Counted from the stretch's first letter, positions 1 to 9,062 are shown. The stretch is 47,385 bases of DNA from Clostridiales bacterium (GCA_012520295.1 JAAYOP010000021.1:1-47385), one strand, 5' to 3'. Program-made: numbers and translations. Notes: generated by a model from the sequence alone, not told the origin.

Positions 1-81
1 GTCCAACAGCTATGGAAAGCATTGAAAAGGTGCGTTAGACTTTTCAACGCTTCCCACAGCGCTACTACTACTTACCATTGA
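1..81 (+). CDS. C-terminal end of an unidentified protein (partial)
   Basis: Frame 1 is open from the first base to a TGA at 79-81 and gives 26 residues with a basic, amphipathic composition (WKALKRCVRLFNASHS). It could be the tail of a gene cut by the window edge, possibly a transposase, but it is too short to identify. No ribosome binding site or start can be seen. It could equally be chance reading. Confidence 0.2.
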   Translation, partial: VQQLWKALKRCVRLFNASHSATTTYH

Positions 82-153
82 CAGACTTCCTAAAAAAATG
101 GACCATATGTTTGACAACCGCAGAAGCAGCATTCTCAAAAAGATTCGTCCGTC

Positions 154-182
154 TTGTAAGATAGTAGTATTTGGTATATAAT
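154..182 (+). promoter_or_regulatory. Putative sigma-A promoter for the SGNH hydrolase gene
   Basis: TTGTAA (154-159) and TATAAT (177-182) are separated by 17 bases, close to the vegetative consensus, about 60 bases before the hydrolase start. Confidence 0.5.
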
Positions 183-240
183 ATCATATTAAGGAAAGAA
201 TCAGACGCGGAATACAGGCTTTATGCCGGGGGATGAAAAT

Positions 241-870
241 ATGGCTTATCATGTGTTGTTTATCAGAAACAGCCATACATACAAGGAAAACCTGCCCTGG
301 GTGTTTGCTGAAGTATGCAGGCAGGCTGGGATAGATGTACGGGTAACCATGCTGGCCCATCCCGGGGTGGATTGGAGCTGGCATCTTCTGTCCTGCTGTG
401 CCCTGCCGAATATCAGATTTGGCGGCTACGACTATGTGGTGATTCAGCAAAAATCCCACCCCTTTGACGGTGCGCAGCCCCTCATGGAGCAGGGACTGGC
501 GCTTTTTCGTGCCATTTCAGACGCTAAGTCTACGGCTGTTTTAATGAGCACATGGTCTGAGAAAAATAACCCCGAGGGGCAGGAGGAGATAGACAGCGCT
601 TTTGCGGCCCTCCATTCTGCGTGCAGGGGTAGTCTGTTGGCCAGATGCGGCAGCGCGTGGCATAAGCTGCGTGGAAAGCTGGATTTGTATTCGGGCGATG
701 GGGAACATCAGAACTCAAAGGGCGCGTATCTGAATGCCTGCGTTCTTGCCAAGACCATGTTCGGTATTAACTCGTCAAGGCTGCCGCCGGAGATTAAAAC
801 AAAGGCTCTTACTGCCGAACTCACAACAGATGAGCTCCGCCTTTTGCAGAAAACCGCGGCGGATACTTAG
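241..870 (+). CDS. SGNH/GDSL-type hydrolase
   Basis: Predicted cytoplasmic esterase/lipase-like hydrolase of the SGNH superfamily, 209 residues. The block I region reads FIRNSHTY, with the likely nucleophile Ser11 (the usual GxS is changed to RNS). The block V motif is DGEH, with Asp153 and His156 as the catalytic acid and base. A typical block III-like strand, YDYVVIQQ, lies at 63-70. The ATG at 241 is preferred over an in-frame ATG at 223 because a GGGGGA sequence lies about 8 bases before it. There is no signal peptide. The gene has its own promoter-like sequence and terminator and seems monocistronic. The substrate cannot be deduced. The fold assignment is fairly secure from the spacing of the motifs. 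Confidence 0.75.
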   Translation: MAYHVLFIRNSHTYKENLPWVFAEVCRQAGIDVRVTMLAHPGVDWSWHLLSCCALPNIRFGGYDYVVIQQKSHPFDGAQPLMEQGLALFRAISDAKSTAVLMSTWSEKNNPEGQEEIDSAFAALHSACRGSLLARCGSAWHKLRGKLDLYSGDGEHQNSKGAYLNACVLAKTMFGINSSRLPPEIKTKALTAELTTDELRLLQKTAADT

Positions 871-916
871 CCTGCGCGCAGAAAGGCGATTTTCAACAGA
901 ACAGAGATTGCACAAA

Positions 917-956
917 CGCCATCGTGTCCGGATTATGGGATACGGCGGCTTTTTTA
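917..956 (+). terminator. Rho-independent terminator after the SGNH gene
   Basis: CGCC(ATC)GTGTCC pairs with GGATACGGCG, allowing a 3-base bulge and one G-U pair, around an 8-base loop. GCTTTTTTATT follows. Confidence 0.6.
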
Positions 957-1016
957 TTCTGCTTTTCTTTCCGCCGAAAATGGATTATAATGGCTTTAAT
1001 AAATGTGAAGGATGAT

Positions 1017-2266
1017 ATGAGTATGGAAAAACTGGTATGCTTCAGCGGAGTGGAAGCCCCCGACGGATTTGAGGATTTTGGGAATTACGGAGTTTTTTGG
1101 GCGATCGTGGACGGCGAACTCCAGCAGGTTAAGGTAAAAAAATGGACCGACCTCAGGGGCAGCCCCGGTTATTCTGTTTGGCCGGGCGTATATTTATGCA
1201 CCTTCACGGAGGATGGATTTATAAGTGACGTCCGCGTGGCCGAGGACATTGTCACCGGGTACTCAGTAAATGCGCCCCGGGGCGGTAAAATTATTCTCGG
1301 CGTGGAGGAGCGGGAATACCGGTACCGGGAGAACGCGCCTGTGTATTGGGTGGAAAATCCCACGGTGATACGGGAATATAAGACAAAAATTGAATACCTG
1401 AAGACCGACTGGAACGACAACTTTTTCCTGAAGCTGGACGATGACGGAGTTATTGAGGAGATGTATATATTCAAGCAGCAGGAGAGGGCACGGACCCACT
1501 GCTGGAGGATATAAAGAAGTTCAAAGCAGCCCAGTCCGCCCTGGAATACACATATTATCAGCCGCCTGCCAAAGAGGGGACGAAATACCCTGTTTTCGTC
1601 TGGTTCCACGGTCTCCACGGCGGGACCTCCACCTGGACCAGCCACTTTGAGTTCAATCCTATAGCGAGCTGGGCGAACGAGCGTTTTCAGAAGAGATTCT
1701 CAGCCGGGGGAGCCTATATCATGGTGCCCAGAGCCTATGAGGACCTGCGGGAGGGTCGCGGTATAAGCTGGAACCCGTGGCATGTGGAGCTTTTCATGTC
1801 GACTCTGGACGATTTTCTGAGAGAGCATCCGGATGCGGACCCGGAGCGGGTTTACATAGGCGGGTACTCCATGGGCGGATATATGACCTGGCTTGTGGCC
1901 CGGTCTCACCCGGAGCGTTTCGCGGCGGCGGTGCCCTGCTGTTCTTCCGGTATGAATCTGGAAGGGGAGGAGCTGGAGTGGGTGGCCCGGCTGCCCTTCT
2001 GGGCTATCCACTGCGAGGGGGACTTCATACCGCTGGAAACCGTCTCCGGTCCGATGCGGTCCCTCATGAGCCGAAATCTCCAATCGAGATTTCTAATCTT
2101 GCCGGAGGGTTTCTATTTTCCTAACGGGACGCCCACGGTTCACAACCACCTGGTCTGGATACCCCTGCTCAACGATTTACAGTTCAACGACGGCACCCTC
2201 TATGCCGATCGAGACGGCAAGCTCGTAGAATCCACGCTGATACAGTGGCTCAATGGCTTGAAGTGA
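1017..2266 (+). pseudogene. Alpha/beta-hydrolase esterase with N-terminal Ig-like domain, frameshifted
   Basis: Two reading frames together encode one esterase of about 415 residues. The first (1017-1514) gives an all-beta N-terminal region resembling the Ig-like domain of Clostridial esterases. The second is open from 1457 and continues through to 2266 as an alpha/beta hydrolase. It holds the oxyanion-loop motif WFHGLHGG, the nucleophile elbow GGYSMGGY, a likely acid in HCEGDF, and a late His in TVHNHLVW. The frames overlap near 1457-1514. After RART in frame one the product would continue DPLLEDIKKF in frame two, so one missing base (or two extra) near the GGG/CCC runs at 1487-1498 explains the break. 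AAGGA at 1008-1012 precedes the start. A single indel means a sequencing error is possible. As given, no full enzyme is made. Confidence 0.75.
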
Positions 2267-2270
2267 TGGA

Positions 2271-2306
2271 AACCCGCCTGCTTGTGGCAACGCAAGCAGG
2301 CGGGTT
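2271..2306. terminator. Strong 14-bp hairpin downstream of the esterase
   Basis: AACCCGCCTGCTTG and CAAGCAGGCGGGTT form a perfect 14-bp stem around an 8-base loop directly after the esterase stop. No clear U-tract follows, so it may act as an mRNA end or 3' stabiliser. Confidence 0.55.
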
Positions 2307-2679
2307 ATGATAAAACAGGCTTTATGAACACAAACAATATCTAGCTGTACATTTTTCTTGGACATAGTTTGCAGTTTTCCTTTCGATGAATTTTGTGTGG
2401 TGACTTAATTCTACCAAAAGACTGCAAACCTGTCCTTTTTTAATCCGATTTTAAATTTGCGCAATTTATTGTACCTTATCAGTTATATAATTTAGCGAGG
2501 ATTTAATAGATAATATATTCATTTTGCCCCAATATAGGCTGAGGCGGGGGTAACAGTTAAGGATGTGTGTATGCTCCTGTGCCGGCAATCCAGAGATTCA
2601 GGATTCCCCGCTGTCTCTGTGGCTGTATGATGACTGCTATAGCTCATACATGCGGCCACTTTTTAAATTTAGCATTCAT
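2307..2679. other. Intergenic, AT-rich, no gene recognised
   Basis: The stretch lies between the converging esterase and membrane-protein genes. It is AT-rich with stops in all frames. I see no clear regulatory site or RNA. Confidence 0.5.
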
Positions 2680-3903
2680 TTAACGTGTCTCAATTGACAT
2701 CCCCTGCTGGACCTTATATGCATTTTTTACAGCTTCAATGTTTGCTGCAAAGCGCTCGACTGTCGCTTGCCCGGCAAAACGCACGTCAAATCCAATGGAC
2801 CCGGTTGCGGTATTTACAACAAACAAGGTAACTCCTTTATTTAAATAGGTAATGAAAATGCCAATGGAAACAATAAACAACAGCATAATTAGCAGTAGTA
2901 CAAAAGAGTTTGCTCCGACTCCGGATAACATACCGAAAAACACTAATAAATCAAAAACAAATAAGATTATAGCCGCCACCAAAAGGCCGGTTTTCCTTTT
3001 CAGCCTAAATTCCATACCAACTATATCCTGCAAATCCACAACATGCGTTAAAGCGGTTTTCTTCAAATTCTTGTCCACATCACTCTTGAATAGTTTTCCG
3101 CTTAGATACATCCGTTTATCAGTTAAGGTAACACCGGTACTTGTTAAAGCACCTGCGCCAACGGCATTGCTCATATATCCATTTCCAAGGCGTGCAATTT
3201 CAGTTTCCTCTTGGTTCTGGGCATCCTCTGGTCTGGTTGACATATTGTACCCACCTGTTGTTTGTGCCTGAGAGTAAGAATGCTCTTGGGTGTTAGCGGT
3301 TGGTGGGGGTTGGGGGTAAGGGTTCTGAGACGGATACATTACATTCTGGTTGTTTTGAAACGGTGTAGTTTTGGATCTGCCATATACAGAAACAAAAATC
3401 AAAACGAAAGAGGAAATGAGCCCAACCCAAGCGCCGATAGATGGTGATATTTTTATAAAATAGCTTGAGAATCCATAAAAATCATGGTAAAGCTTGTTAG
3501 CCTGATAGTAGGTCAGCAGGATAATGGCAATGTAAACCAATGTGTTCAATATTGCTGCAAACCGAACAAATTTACCAACGCTTCTTTTACTTGTCAGGGT
3601 TATAATTACTCCAATTAATAGCATTATTAATATAACACCTAACGCTCCAAAAAGTAGTGTGTCAAGAAATAGTAAATAGTCTGAAGCGTAATTTTTCACA
3701 AAGTTTTTACCAAGCTGATTAAACCATTTTGATATAGGCGATGTGTTTGATGAGTTTAATGTGTTTGTAAACGTTTCAAACAGTGAGTACTCCGGGTTGG
3801 AATTATTGATTATTGGCAGAGGACTCAGTGCTGGAATAAACGCGCTTACAATAATGAATAATGTTAATAAAAGGGTGAATATTTTTCTTATTACATTGTT
3901 CAT
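2680..3903 (-). CDS. Multi-pass membrane protein with bacterial PH-like domain
   Basis: This is a 407-residue membrane protein of unknown function. A hydrophobic N-terminal segment (about 7-27) is followed by a polar, probably extracytoplasmic stretch and three more membrane helices near 82-105, 115-136 and 153-175. A Pro/Gln/Asn-rich linker (about 185-225) leads to a C-terminal region that begins ARLGNGYM and includes TLTDKRMYLSG. That pattern is typical of bacterial PH/YcxB-like membrane-associated domains. Two helices (about 305-325 and 333-353) interrupt this region. The gene is alone, AT-rich and flanked by noncoding DNA. Alternative readings on the other strand are shadows. The PH-like assignment is tentative. 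Confidence 0.65.
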   Translation of the reverse strand: MNNVIRKIFTLLLTLFIIVSAFIPALSPLPIINNSNPEYSLFETFTNTLNSSNTSPISKWFNQLGKNFVKNYASDYLLFLDTLLFGALGVILIMLLIGVIITLTSKRSVGKFVRFAAILNTLVYIAIILLTYYQANKLYHDFYGFSSYFIKISPSIGAWVGLISSFVLIFVSVYGRSKTTPFQNNQNVMYPSQNPYPQPPPTANTQEHSYSQAQTTGGYNMSTRPEDAQNQEETEIARLGNGYMSNAVGAGALTSTGVTLTDKRMYLSGKLFKSDVDKNLKKTALTHVVDLQDIVGMEFRLKRKTGLLVAAIILFVFDLLVFFGMLSGVGANSFVLLLIMLLFIVSIGIFITYLNKGVTLFVVNTATGSIGFDVRFAGQATVERFAANIEAVKNAYKVQQGMSIETR

Positions 3904-3960
3904 AAAGTTATCCCTTATCCTTTATATGTATTTTAATTAATGCCTGTTTGCAGCACAAAG

Positions 3961-4029
3961 GATTTGCGGCGTGTGTCCGCAAATCCAATCAGGCAGTCAG
4001 TCAAATGTATAATGCGAAAGCATTTGTTC
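3961..4029 (-). repeat. Dispersed palindromic repeat, copy E
   Basis: Read on the minus strand it starts GAACAAATGCTTTCGCATT and continues ATACATT, then GACTGCCTGAT and GGATTTGCGGACACACGCC. The second half matches copy B (22444-22560) at nearly every position. Its right end folds on itself, because GATTTGCGG pairs with CCGCAAATC (3961-3985). Confidence 0.7.
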
Positions 4030-4693
4030 TAATTAAGTGTGCCATAGTTTGAAGGACCAAAAGCCGCAGAGCACATAATATTGAATACCGTTTAGCTCAT
4101 AGTAACTCTGCTGCACACTATAATTGATATATGGGTTGTCTCTTCTATCAGGGTAACTCCTAGAATACAACAAATCAAGAGATAAAACAACTTATCAGAG
4201 CGCTTGAAAAAATAAAATATAAGGGTTTCTAACAGAAGTAGGCTTTAAGGACGGCTGTCTTTACACTATCCAATTGTAATGTTTACCTGAAGGAAACTTT
4301 CGCTCCTTATATTCTCACCCGGCTTTCCAACAGCTTAGTATCTTCGTCTCCAGTCTAAATCGGAGTTCTGTTTCGCTGCCGTTTAGGATATGCTGGTCAC
4401 TGCATGGAGGATGGACAGTGCATTCGGGGCGTCTGGCCATGTTTATAACATGCCCTGTGGAGGCCGCCCCCTACGAAATGAGAATGAAACCACTGCCGGC
4501 AAAGAAAAGCTGGTGCTTTACATAAGTGCCACATATTCTGAAACAAGCAAACGTATGTTTTCCCGCAATTGCTTCCGGGTTGTTGACATGGTATTTTTTC
4601 AGCATGGCCCTATTTACAAGCACCGAATATTACTGCATAAAAGCAAAGCTATATCCGCTTAAGGCAGATGACAAGGCAGTTACAGAAAGACGA
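4030..4693. other. Intergenic region, no gene recognised
   Basis: About 660 bases between two leftward genes. Short open frames occur (for example 4390-4662 on the plus strand) but lack a ribosome binding site and protein-like composition. The sequence could be an old degraded gene. Nothing in it could be identified. Confidence 0.4.
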
Positions 4694-4727
4694 AGCCGCA
4701 GCAATTCGGATATTGAACGCTGCGGCT
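4694..4727 (-). terminator. Rho-independent terminator of the hemerythrin gene
   Basis: AGCCGCAGC and GCTGCGGCT form a 9-bp GC-rich stem just downstream of the bacteriohemerythrin stop. On the minus strand it is followed by the pyrimidine-rich TCGTCTTTCTG. Confidence 0.7.
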
Positions 4728-4733
4728 CTGAGC

Positions 4734-5135
4734 TTACAGGTTTTTTGCATAGGCTCCGATTTGCTTGTCCATATTTGAAATATGGTGAGTCAGCCAGTTT
4801 AAAATCATTTGATTTGCATTAATGATTAAAGCGATATTTCCGCCGGATTGCTGATACTCCTGTTTTAACTTAGAGAGCTCCTCGACAAATTTTTTATGAG
4901 CGGTTTTTTGCTGCTCAAGGCCGGGGTAATTGATTTTTGCCATATAAGCTTCTTCATCTCTGAAATGCTGCTTTGTATAATCGTCCAGAAAATCCAGCAT
5001 TTCACCGATTGTCTCTTTTGCCCTCTTGTTTTTTCCCGCTTCAAAAAGATCATTGACTTTTTCAAACAGTGATTTATGCTGTGCGTCTATGCTTTCGACT
5101 CCAACGGAAAGATTCGGCGTCCATATGATAGCCAT
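4734..5135 (-). CDS. Bacteriohemerythrin
   Basis: This is a 133-residue single-domain hemerythrin, a cytoplasmic four-helix bundle with a non-heme di-iron site that binds O2. In anaerobes it is thought to serve oxygen sensing, storage or delivery. Visible ligands are His20 (SIDAQHKSLF), His57 and Glu61 (HFRDEE), His80 (HKKF), and His118 with Asp123 (HISNMD). The position usually held by the first His of the HxxxH motif is Gln76 (EQQKTAHKKF), so one canonical ligand is replaced; such Gln variants may form a distinct subgroup. A strong GGAAAGGAG site precedes the ATG. The gene ends in its own terminator, so it is probably monocistronic. Confidence 0.93.
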   Translation of the reverse strand: MAIIWTPNLSVGVESIDAQHKSLFEKVNDLFEAGKNKRAKETIGEMLDFLDDYTKQHFRDEEAYMAKINYPGLEQQKTAHKKFVEELSKLKQEYQQSGGNIALIINANQMILNWLTHHISNMDKQIGAYAKNL

Positions 5136-5298
5136 TTTACTGCTCCTTTCCCATTTGTTGATTTACATTTTACCACTAATAGTAATTGTTTGCAATAGCA
5201 ATATGATAAGTAGATGAAAGAGCGTATTGCACAGCATAATGGTGCCATGAAACACGCTAAAGTGAAACAATATGAGCTAAGCCGGAGCAACTACCAGA

Positions 5299-5727
5299 TT
5301 ATTTCAGAGGCTCAAGAGTTTTAATAATATAATCCGGAGTACCGAACAGAGTGAACCGCGCTTTGCTCTCATTTTCTATAAATTCATAATCAAACCTCGC
5401 CCCGGAGAACTTGATTTCCTGATTATTAATGACAGATATCAGCTTATCACAAATTTGCTTGCCCTCGTCCTGACCTTCGCAGTAATAATCAACGATTGTA
5501 CATATCTGAATATCGCCTTGGATATCCGTATTAACACCATCAATGAAATCCAGCACCTGCTGTTTGTCGCTGTTTTTTATTTCCCGAGAAATACCGTTGC
5601 TGTCAAATAGATTTTGAATCTCCTGCATAGTAAATCTCCATTGACCGCCGATTTTTTCCCCGTAAGGCTGCCGTTTTTAAATAATTCCGAATAGTTCTGG
5701 AGTGTAGAGCTTATCAAACTCTGCCAT
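5299..5727 (-). pseudogene. Unknown small protein interrupted by an in-frame TAA
   Basis: The ATG at 5727 has an excellent AAGGAGGG site and begins MAEFDKLYTPELFGII, then a TAA at codon 17. The same frame stays open afterwards (KRQPYGEKIGGQWRF) and runs into a 109-residue acidic protein starting at the ATG at 5628. This looks like one gene of about 142 codons with a nonsense mutation. Alternatively, translation may restart at 5628, where a GGAG lies 7 bases upstream, giving an N-terminally short product. A third, overlapping frame (5577-5798) is also open for 73 codons and cannot be fully excluded. The family is not recognised. No membrane segment or known motif is visible. Confidence 0.5.
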
Positions 5728-5799
5728 ATGAAACCCTCCTTAAATAATTCGGACAACACATCGTATTGATGCTCTCTGGCTCTTTCGTTATATTGCATA

Positions 5800-6198
5800 T
5801 ACTTTCATATGTAAATACACATTTTCACAAAATTTCATAGCCAACTAACAACAGCTATGATAAGAGCTAATAGCGAGGATTTTAGAATAATAATAGGGTA
5901 TGGCACTAAGGCGGTATTGCGCGGTACCGTGCTCTTTTGCAATAAGCTGATAATACAGTTATATACCGAGGCTCAATTATGCAGTGAGCAGCATATGCTT
6001 AAACCCCCATATCTTGAAAAATCATTCCTGTACTATTATGTTGATTGTATACGGTTATCTTTCTGTTTACTGGAGCTGAATGGGGAGGGTAACATTTTCA
6101 GACAACAAGGGAACGTGGTTTAGATACTTCGGGCCGCATGTGTCTGGACAGAGGGGGGCTCAACAGAACGGCGGACGTCAGTTGCCGTCGATCGTTTT
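5800..6198. other. Intergenic region, no gene recognised
   Basis: There are only short open frames without ribosome binding sites. The stretch ends at a terminator-like hairpin (6199-6262), so a short transcript or an untranslated leader is possible. I could not match it to a known RNA family. Confidence 0.35.
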
Positions 6199-6262
6199 AA
6201 AAAAGCGCAGGATGCAGCCCGTCGATAGTCGTAACCCTGCACTCCTCTGCTCCGGCTTTTTT
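6199..6262 (+). terminator. Terminator-like hairpin upstream of the radical SAM gene
   Basis: AAAAAAGC...GCTTTTTT encloses GCAGGATGCAG and CTGCACTCCTCTGC, which pair imperfectly. The run of T at the end fits a rho-independent terminator or a leader attenuator about 140 bases before the radical SAM start. Confidence 0.5.
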
Positions 6263-6399
6263 GCACTTTACATTTGCTGCCAGGTGATGTATATTCATCG
6301 TGTCGGGTGGATTAATATTCCTGTTATGGTTGCCCTTATGCCTGGGAACCGGCAAAAGGGAACAAAACCGGGCAGGTAGGGTTAAAGGAGGGAGAAAAA

Positions 6400-7356
6400 A
6401 TGGAAGCGCCTTGTCGGAATAATACCAAATACATAGATGTGGAACGCCTCGAGTTTACAGTAACCAATGCCTGCACCGGCCGCTGCAAGCACTGCTCCAA
6501 TGGCGGGAATGCCTCTGACGGTGAGAGCCTGGAAGCGGGGGCGGCGGTGGTCGCTGTAAAACGGCTTGCGGAAAACTTCAAGATCAAATCCGTCATGACC
6601 TTCGGAGGCGAGCCCCTGCTACATGTGGAAACAGTCTGTAAAATTCACGCCGCGGCCCGCGAGTGCGCAATTCCCAACCGTCAGTTGATTACAAACGGCT
6701 TTTTCTCCCGGGACAGTCGGGAAATTGACCGGGCGGCGGAAGCTCTATGCGCCTCCGGAGTCAATGACGTCCTGCTCTCCGTGGACGCTTTTCATCAGGA
6801 ATATATTCCCCTGGAGCATGTCTTAGAGTTTGCCGACAGTCTTTTAAGACATGCTGTTCCCTCACTTCGTGTTCAGCCTGCCTGGCTTGTGAACGAAGCC
6901 CATGATAATCCGTATAACAATGAAACCAAACGAATATTAAAAATATTTACAGACAAAGGAATCCGCGCCAATGAAGGAAATAACATTTTCCCGGCGGGAA
7001 ACGCCCTTGTCTACCTGGCCCAGTGGTTCTCGCCGCCTGAAGAACCGGATCTGTCGGTTCCCTGTGGCTCCGCCCCCTATACGGCCCCCCTTGACGAAAT
7101 CGGTGGGTTTTGTATAGGCCCTGACGGTGAGGTGAACCTGTGTTCGATTTCAATCGGCAATATATACCGGAAGGATATTATGGATATAGTCAATGAATAT
7201 GATCCATATGACAAGCCATCCACCCGGGCGCTGCTCAGAGGAGGAGTGGCTGAGCTCCTGAGCTATGCCAGGTCCCTGGGCGCGGATGTTGACATAGGCG
7301 ATTGCCATACAGCCTGCAACGTCTGCCACAAAGTGATGGCTGCTATTAGCGAATAA
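6400..7356 (+). CDS. Radical SAM/SPASM-type protein
   Basis: Cytoplasmic S-adenosylmethionine radical enzyme, 318 residues. Cys25, Cys29 and Cys32 (TNACTGRCKHCS) form the CxxxCxxC site for the [4Fe-4S] cluster, and TFGGEPLL (near 68-75) is the SAM-binding GGEP motif. The C-terminal part carries further cysteines (PCGSAP, GFCIGPDGEVNLC, DCHTACNVC) that fit a SPASM/twitch domain for auxiliary clusters. AAAGGAGGGAG precedes the ATG. The next gene, an ANT(6)-like enzyme, follows after 28 bases, so the two are probably cotranscribed. Members of this family modify peptides or small molecules. No precursor peptide gene could be seen beside it, so the substrate is open. Confidence 0.85.
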   Translation: MEAPCRNNTKYIDVERLEFTVTNACTGRCKHCSNGGNASDGESLEAGAAVVAVKRLAENFKIKSVMTFGGEPLLHVETVCKIHAAARECAIPNRQLITNGFFSRDSREIDRAAEALCASGVNDVLLSVDAFHQEYIPLEHVLEFADSLLRHAVPSLRVQPAWLVNEAHDNPYNNETKRILKIFTDKGIRANEGNNIFPAGNALVYLAQWFSPPEEPDLSVPCGSAPYTAPLDEIGGFCIGPDGEVNLCSISIGNIYRKDIMDIVNEYDPYDKPSTRALLRGGVAELLSYARSLGADVDIGDCHTACNVCHKVMAAISE

Positions 7357-7384
7357 ACAAGGGAAAAACAGAAAGGTGATAATA

Positions 7385-8257
7385 ATGCGGTCTGAGCAGG
7401 AAATGATGGACTTAATATTGGGTATGGCAAGAACGGACGAGCGTATTCGGGCAGTATATATGAATGGCTCGAGAACCAATCCGAATGCGCCTAAAGACAT
7501 TTATCAGGATTATGATATTGTTTTTGTGGTTACAGAGATCATGACCTTCATAAATGATAAGAGCTGGATTGCGCACTTTGGCACTCCGCTGATAATACAG
7601 GAGCCGGACTGGAATGATGTGCATACCGGAATAGAGAATGCTGCCCACGATTTTAGCCGCCGTTATGCCTGGCTCATGCTGTTTGATGATGGAAACAGGA
7701 TTGATTTGAGCCTTGAAACAAAAGAAGAAGGCGTGAAAAAATTTCTTTCGGACAAGCTGACCGTATTGCTGCTTGACAAAGACAACCTGCTGCCTGAAAT
7801 ACCTCCGCCGTCTGATGAGGATTATCATGTAAAGAGACCGATGAAAAATCAATATCTGGCCTGCTGCAATGAATTCTGGTGGTGTCTTAATAATGTGGCA
7901 AAGGGCATTGCACGGGACGAGCTGCCCTATGCGATGGGCATGCTAAACCACTATGTGCGGGATATGCTCAATGAAATGGTGCAGTGGCATATAGGCATTA
8001 AGACCCATTTTTCTGTATCCACAGGCAAAATGGGTAAATATTTCAAGAAATATCTTTCGTCGGAGCTGTATGGACAATACGCAGCCACATATTCCGGCAG
8101 CGACTATGCGGATATGTGGGCATCAGTGGATATAATGTGCGATTTGTTCCACACACTGGCGGCGGAGGTGGCGGAGCATATGGGCTTTTTCTACCGCCAG
8201 GAGGAAGAGGACGGGACGAGGAAGTACTTGGAAATGGTGAAAAAAGGCATATCTTAA
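7385..8257 (+). CDS. Aminoglycoside 6-adenylyltransferase family protein (ANT(6)-like)
   Basis: The 290-residue protein resembles chromosomal AadK/AadE-type nucleotidyltransferases, which transfer AMP to the 6-OH of streptomycin. The start MRSEQEMMDLIL, the nucleotidyltransferase signature MNGSRTNPN and the metal-binding DYDIVFVV are typical, and length and downstream helices fit the family. The ATG at 7385 is chosen because GAAAGGTG lies 6 bases upstream. A GTG at 7376 is in frame but overlaps that site. It is preceded by the radical SAM gene and followed by a terminator. Many Clostridia carry such genes without clinical resistance, so actual aminoglycoside activity is an inference. Confidence 0.85.
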   Translation: MRSEQEMMDLILGMARTDERIRAVYMNGSRTNPNAPKDIYQDYDIVFVVTEIMTFINDKSWIAHFGTPLIIQEPDWNDVHTGIENAAHDFSRRYAWLMLFDDGNRIDLSLETKEEGVKKFLSDKLTVLLLDKDNLLPEIPPPSDEDYHVKRPMKNQYLACCNEFWWCLNNVAKGIARDELPYAMGMLNHYVRDMLNEMVQWHIGIKTHFSVSTGKMGKYFKKYLSSELYGQYAATYSGSDYADMWASVDIMCDLFHTLAAEVAEHMGFFYRQEEEDGTRKYLEMVKKGIS

Positions 8258-8400
8258 GAGAAACGCTTGTGATATCGCATGAAAGCGCATTTTTGGATTG
8301 TCACAGATATGGAAAACTGCGGCCTATAATTTTGCGCGCTGGGATGATTTGCTGTATTTGTTTTAACAGCCACCCGGTGTCCTTTGATACGCATGGCTTG

Positions 8401-8454
8401 AGCTGCTTCTTTTCCGATGATATGATTTTTATCGGAAAGCGGAGCTGTTTTTAT
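8401..8454 (+). terminator. Terminator after the ANT(6)-like gene
   Basis: AGCTGCTTCTTTTCCGAT pairs with ATCGGAAAGCGGAGCT around a 12-base AT-rich loop. GTTTTTATT follows. The 140 bases before it hold no gene. Confidence 0.7.
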
Positions 8455-8502
8455 TGCAGCAACCCAAGCTTTAAAAAGTGCGTTAAAAGGAGCCGATATT
8501 AT

Positions 8503-9012
8503 ATGATAACGCCCATAAGGTCACAGCGACTATATATTGGAGAATTAGATGAGAGCTTGGCGGAGAGCGTTCATAAAAACTCCCTTGACGAGGACAACCG
8601 GCGCTTTGTGCCCGATGAGGTCTTTGAAACAATAGATGAGGCCAGGGAAAGGATAAAGGCTCTGATATCGTTCTATTCGCGAAAGGATATGCCCCTTGTG
8701 TATCCTGTTATTTTGAATGACGGACGGCAAATAGGTCATGTTCAGGCGGTCCCCATAGAGGGCCGATGGGAAGTAGGTTACCACATAGCAAAGCAGTATA
8801 CGGGCAGGGGCTACGCCACGGAGGCGGTGAGAGCTTTTATAGAGCCGATTATGAAATGGCTCGGCATATCCCGTATTTACGGCATTTGCCGCACGGAAAA
8901 CATAGCTTCGAGAAGAGTGCTGGAAAAGTGCGGCTTCTCGCTGGTGTTTGTCGGGAGCGGTCCCTATCATGGTGAGAAGCAAAACATATGCCGCTATGAA
9001 TATGAAGGGTGA
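8503..9012 (+). CDS. GNAT family N-acetyltransferase (RimJ/RimL-like)
   Basis: Acetyl-CoA-dependent N-acetyltransferase, 169 residues. The N-terminal half gives the usual strands. The acetyl-CoA pyrophosphate loop is seen in KQYTGRGYATEAVRAF, and the late segment NIASRRVLEKCGF is the classic GNAT motif preceding the last strand. AAAAGGAG upstream of the ATG at 8503 fixes the start. The open frame extends further upstream, but that part is not protein-like and contains the preceding terminator. The substrate is unknown: ribosomal proteins, amino acids or small amines are all possible. Confidence 0.85.
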   Translation: MITPIRSQRLYIGELDESLAESVHKNSLDEDNRRFVPDEVFETIDEARERIKALISFYSRKDMPLVYPVILNDGRQIGHVQAVPIEGRWEVGYHIAKQYTGRGYATEAVRAFIEPIMKWLGISRIYGICRTENIASRRVLEKCGFSLVFVGSGPYHGEKQNICRYEYEG

Positions 9013-9062
9013 ATACTTTTTGAGCGGGAGCAGGTTCTGAAGCAAATCATTGAGGAGATCAA

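Noticed and set aside
4390-4822. Two overlapping 90-98 codon frames upstream of the hemerythrin terminator
   Set aside because: No ribosome binding site, low-complexity composition, and one of them runs through a terminator and into a real minus-strand gene.
6080-6399. Riboswitch or structured RNA leader before the radical SAM gene
   Set aside because: A terminator-like hairpin exists, but I could not match any conserved riboswitch core. Recorded only as a terminator.
6400-7356. RiPP (peptide natural product) cluster around the first radical SAM gene
   Set aside because: No short precursor ORF with a binding site, no protease and no exporter could be seen nearby.
8116-8502. N-terminal extension of the first GNAT protein (129 codons)
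   Set aside because: It overlaps the ANT(6)-like gene end and a terminator, and is Gly-rich and not protein-like. The AAAAGGAG before 8503 gives a better start.
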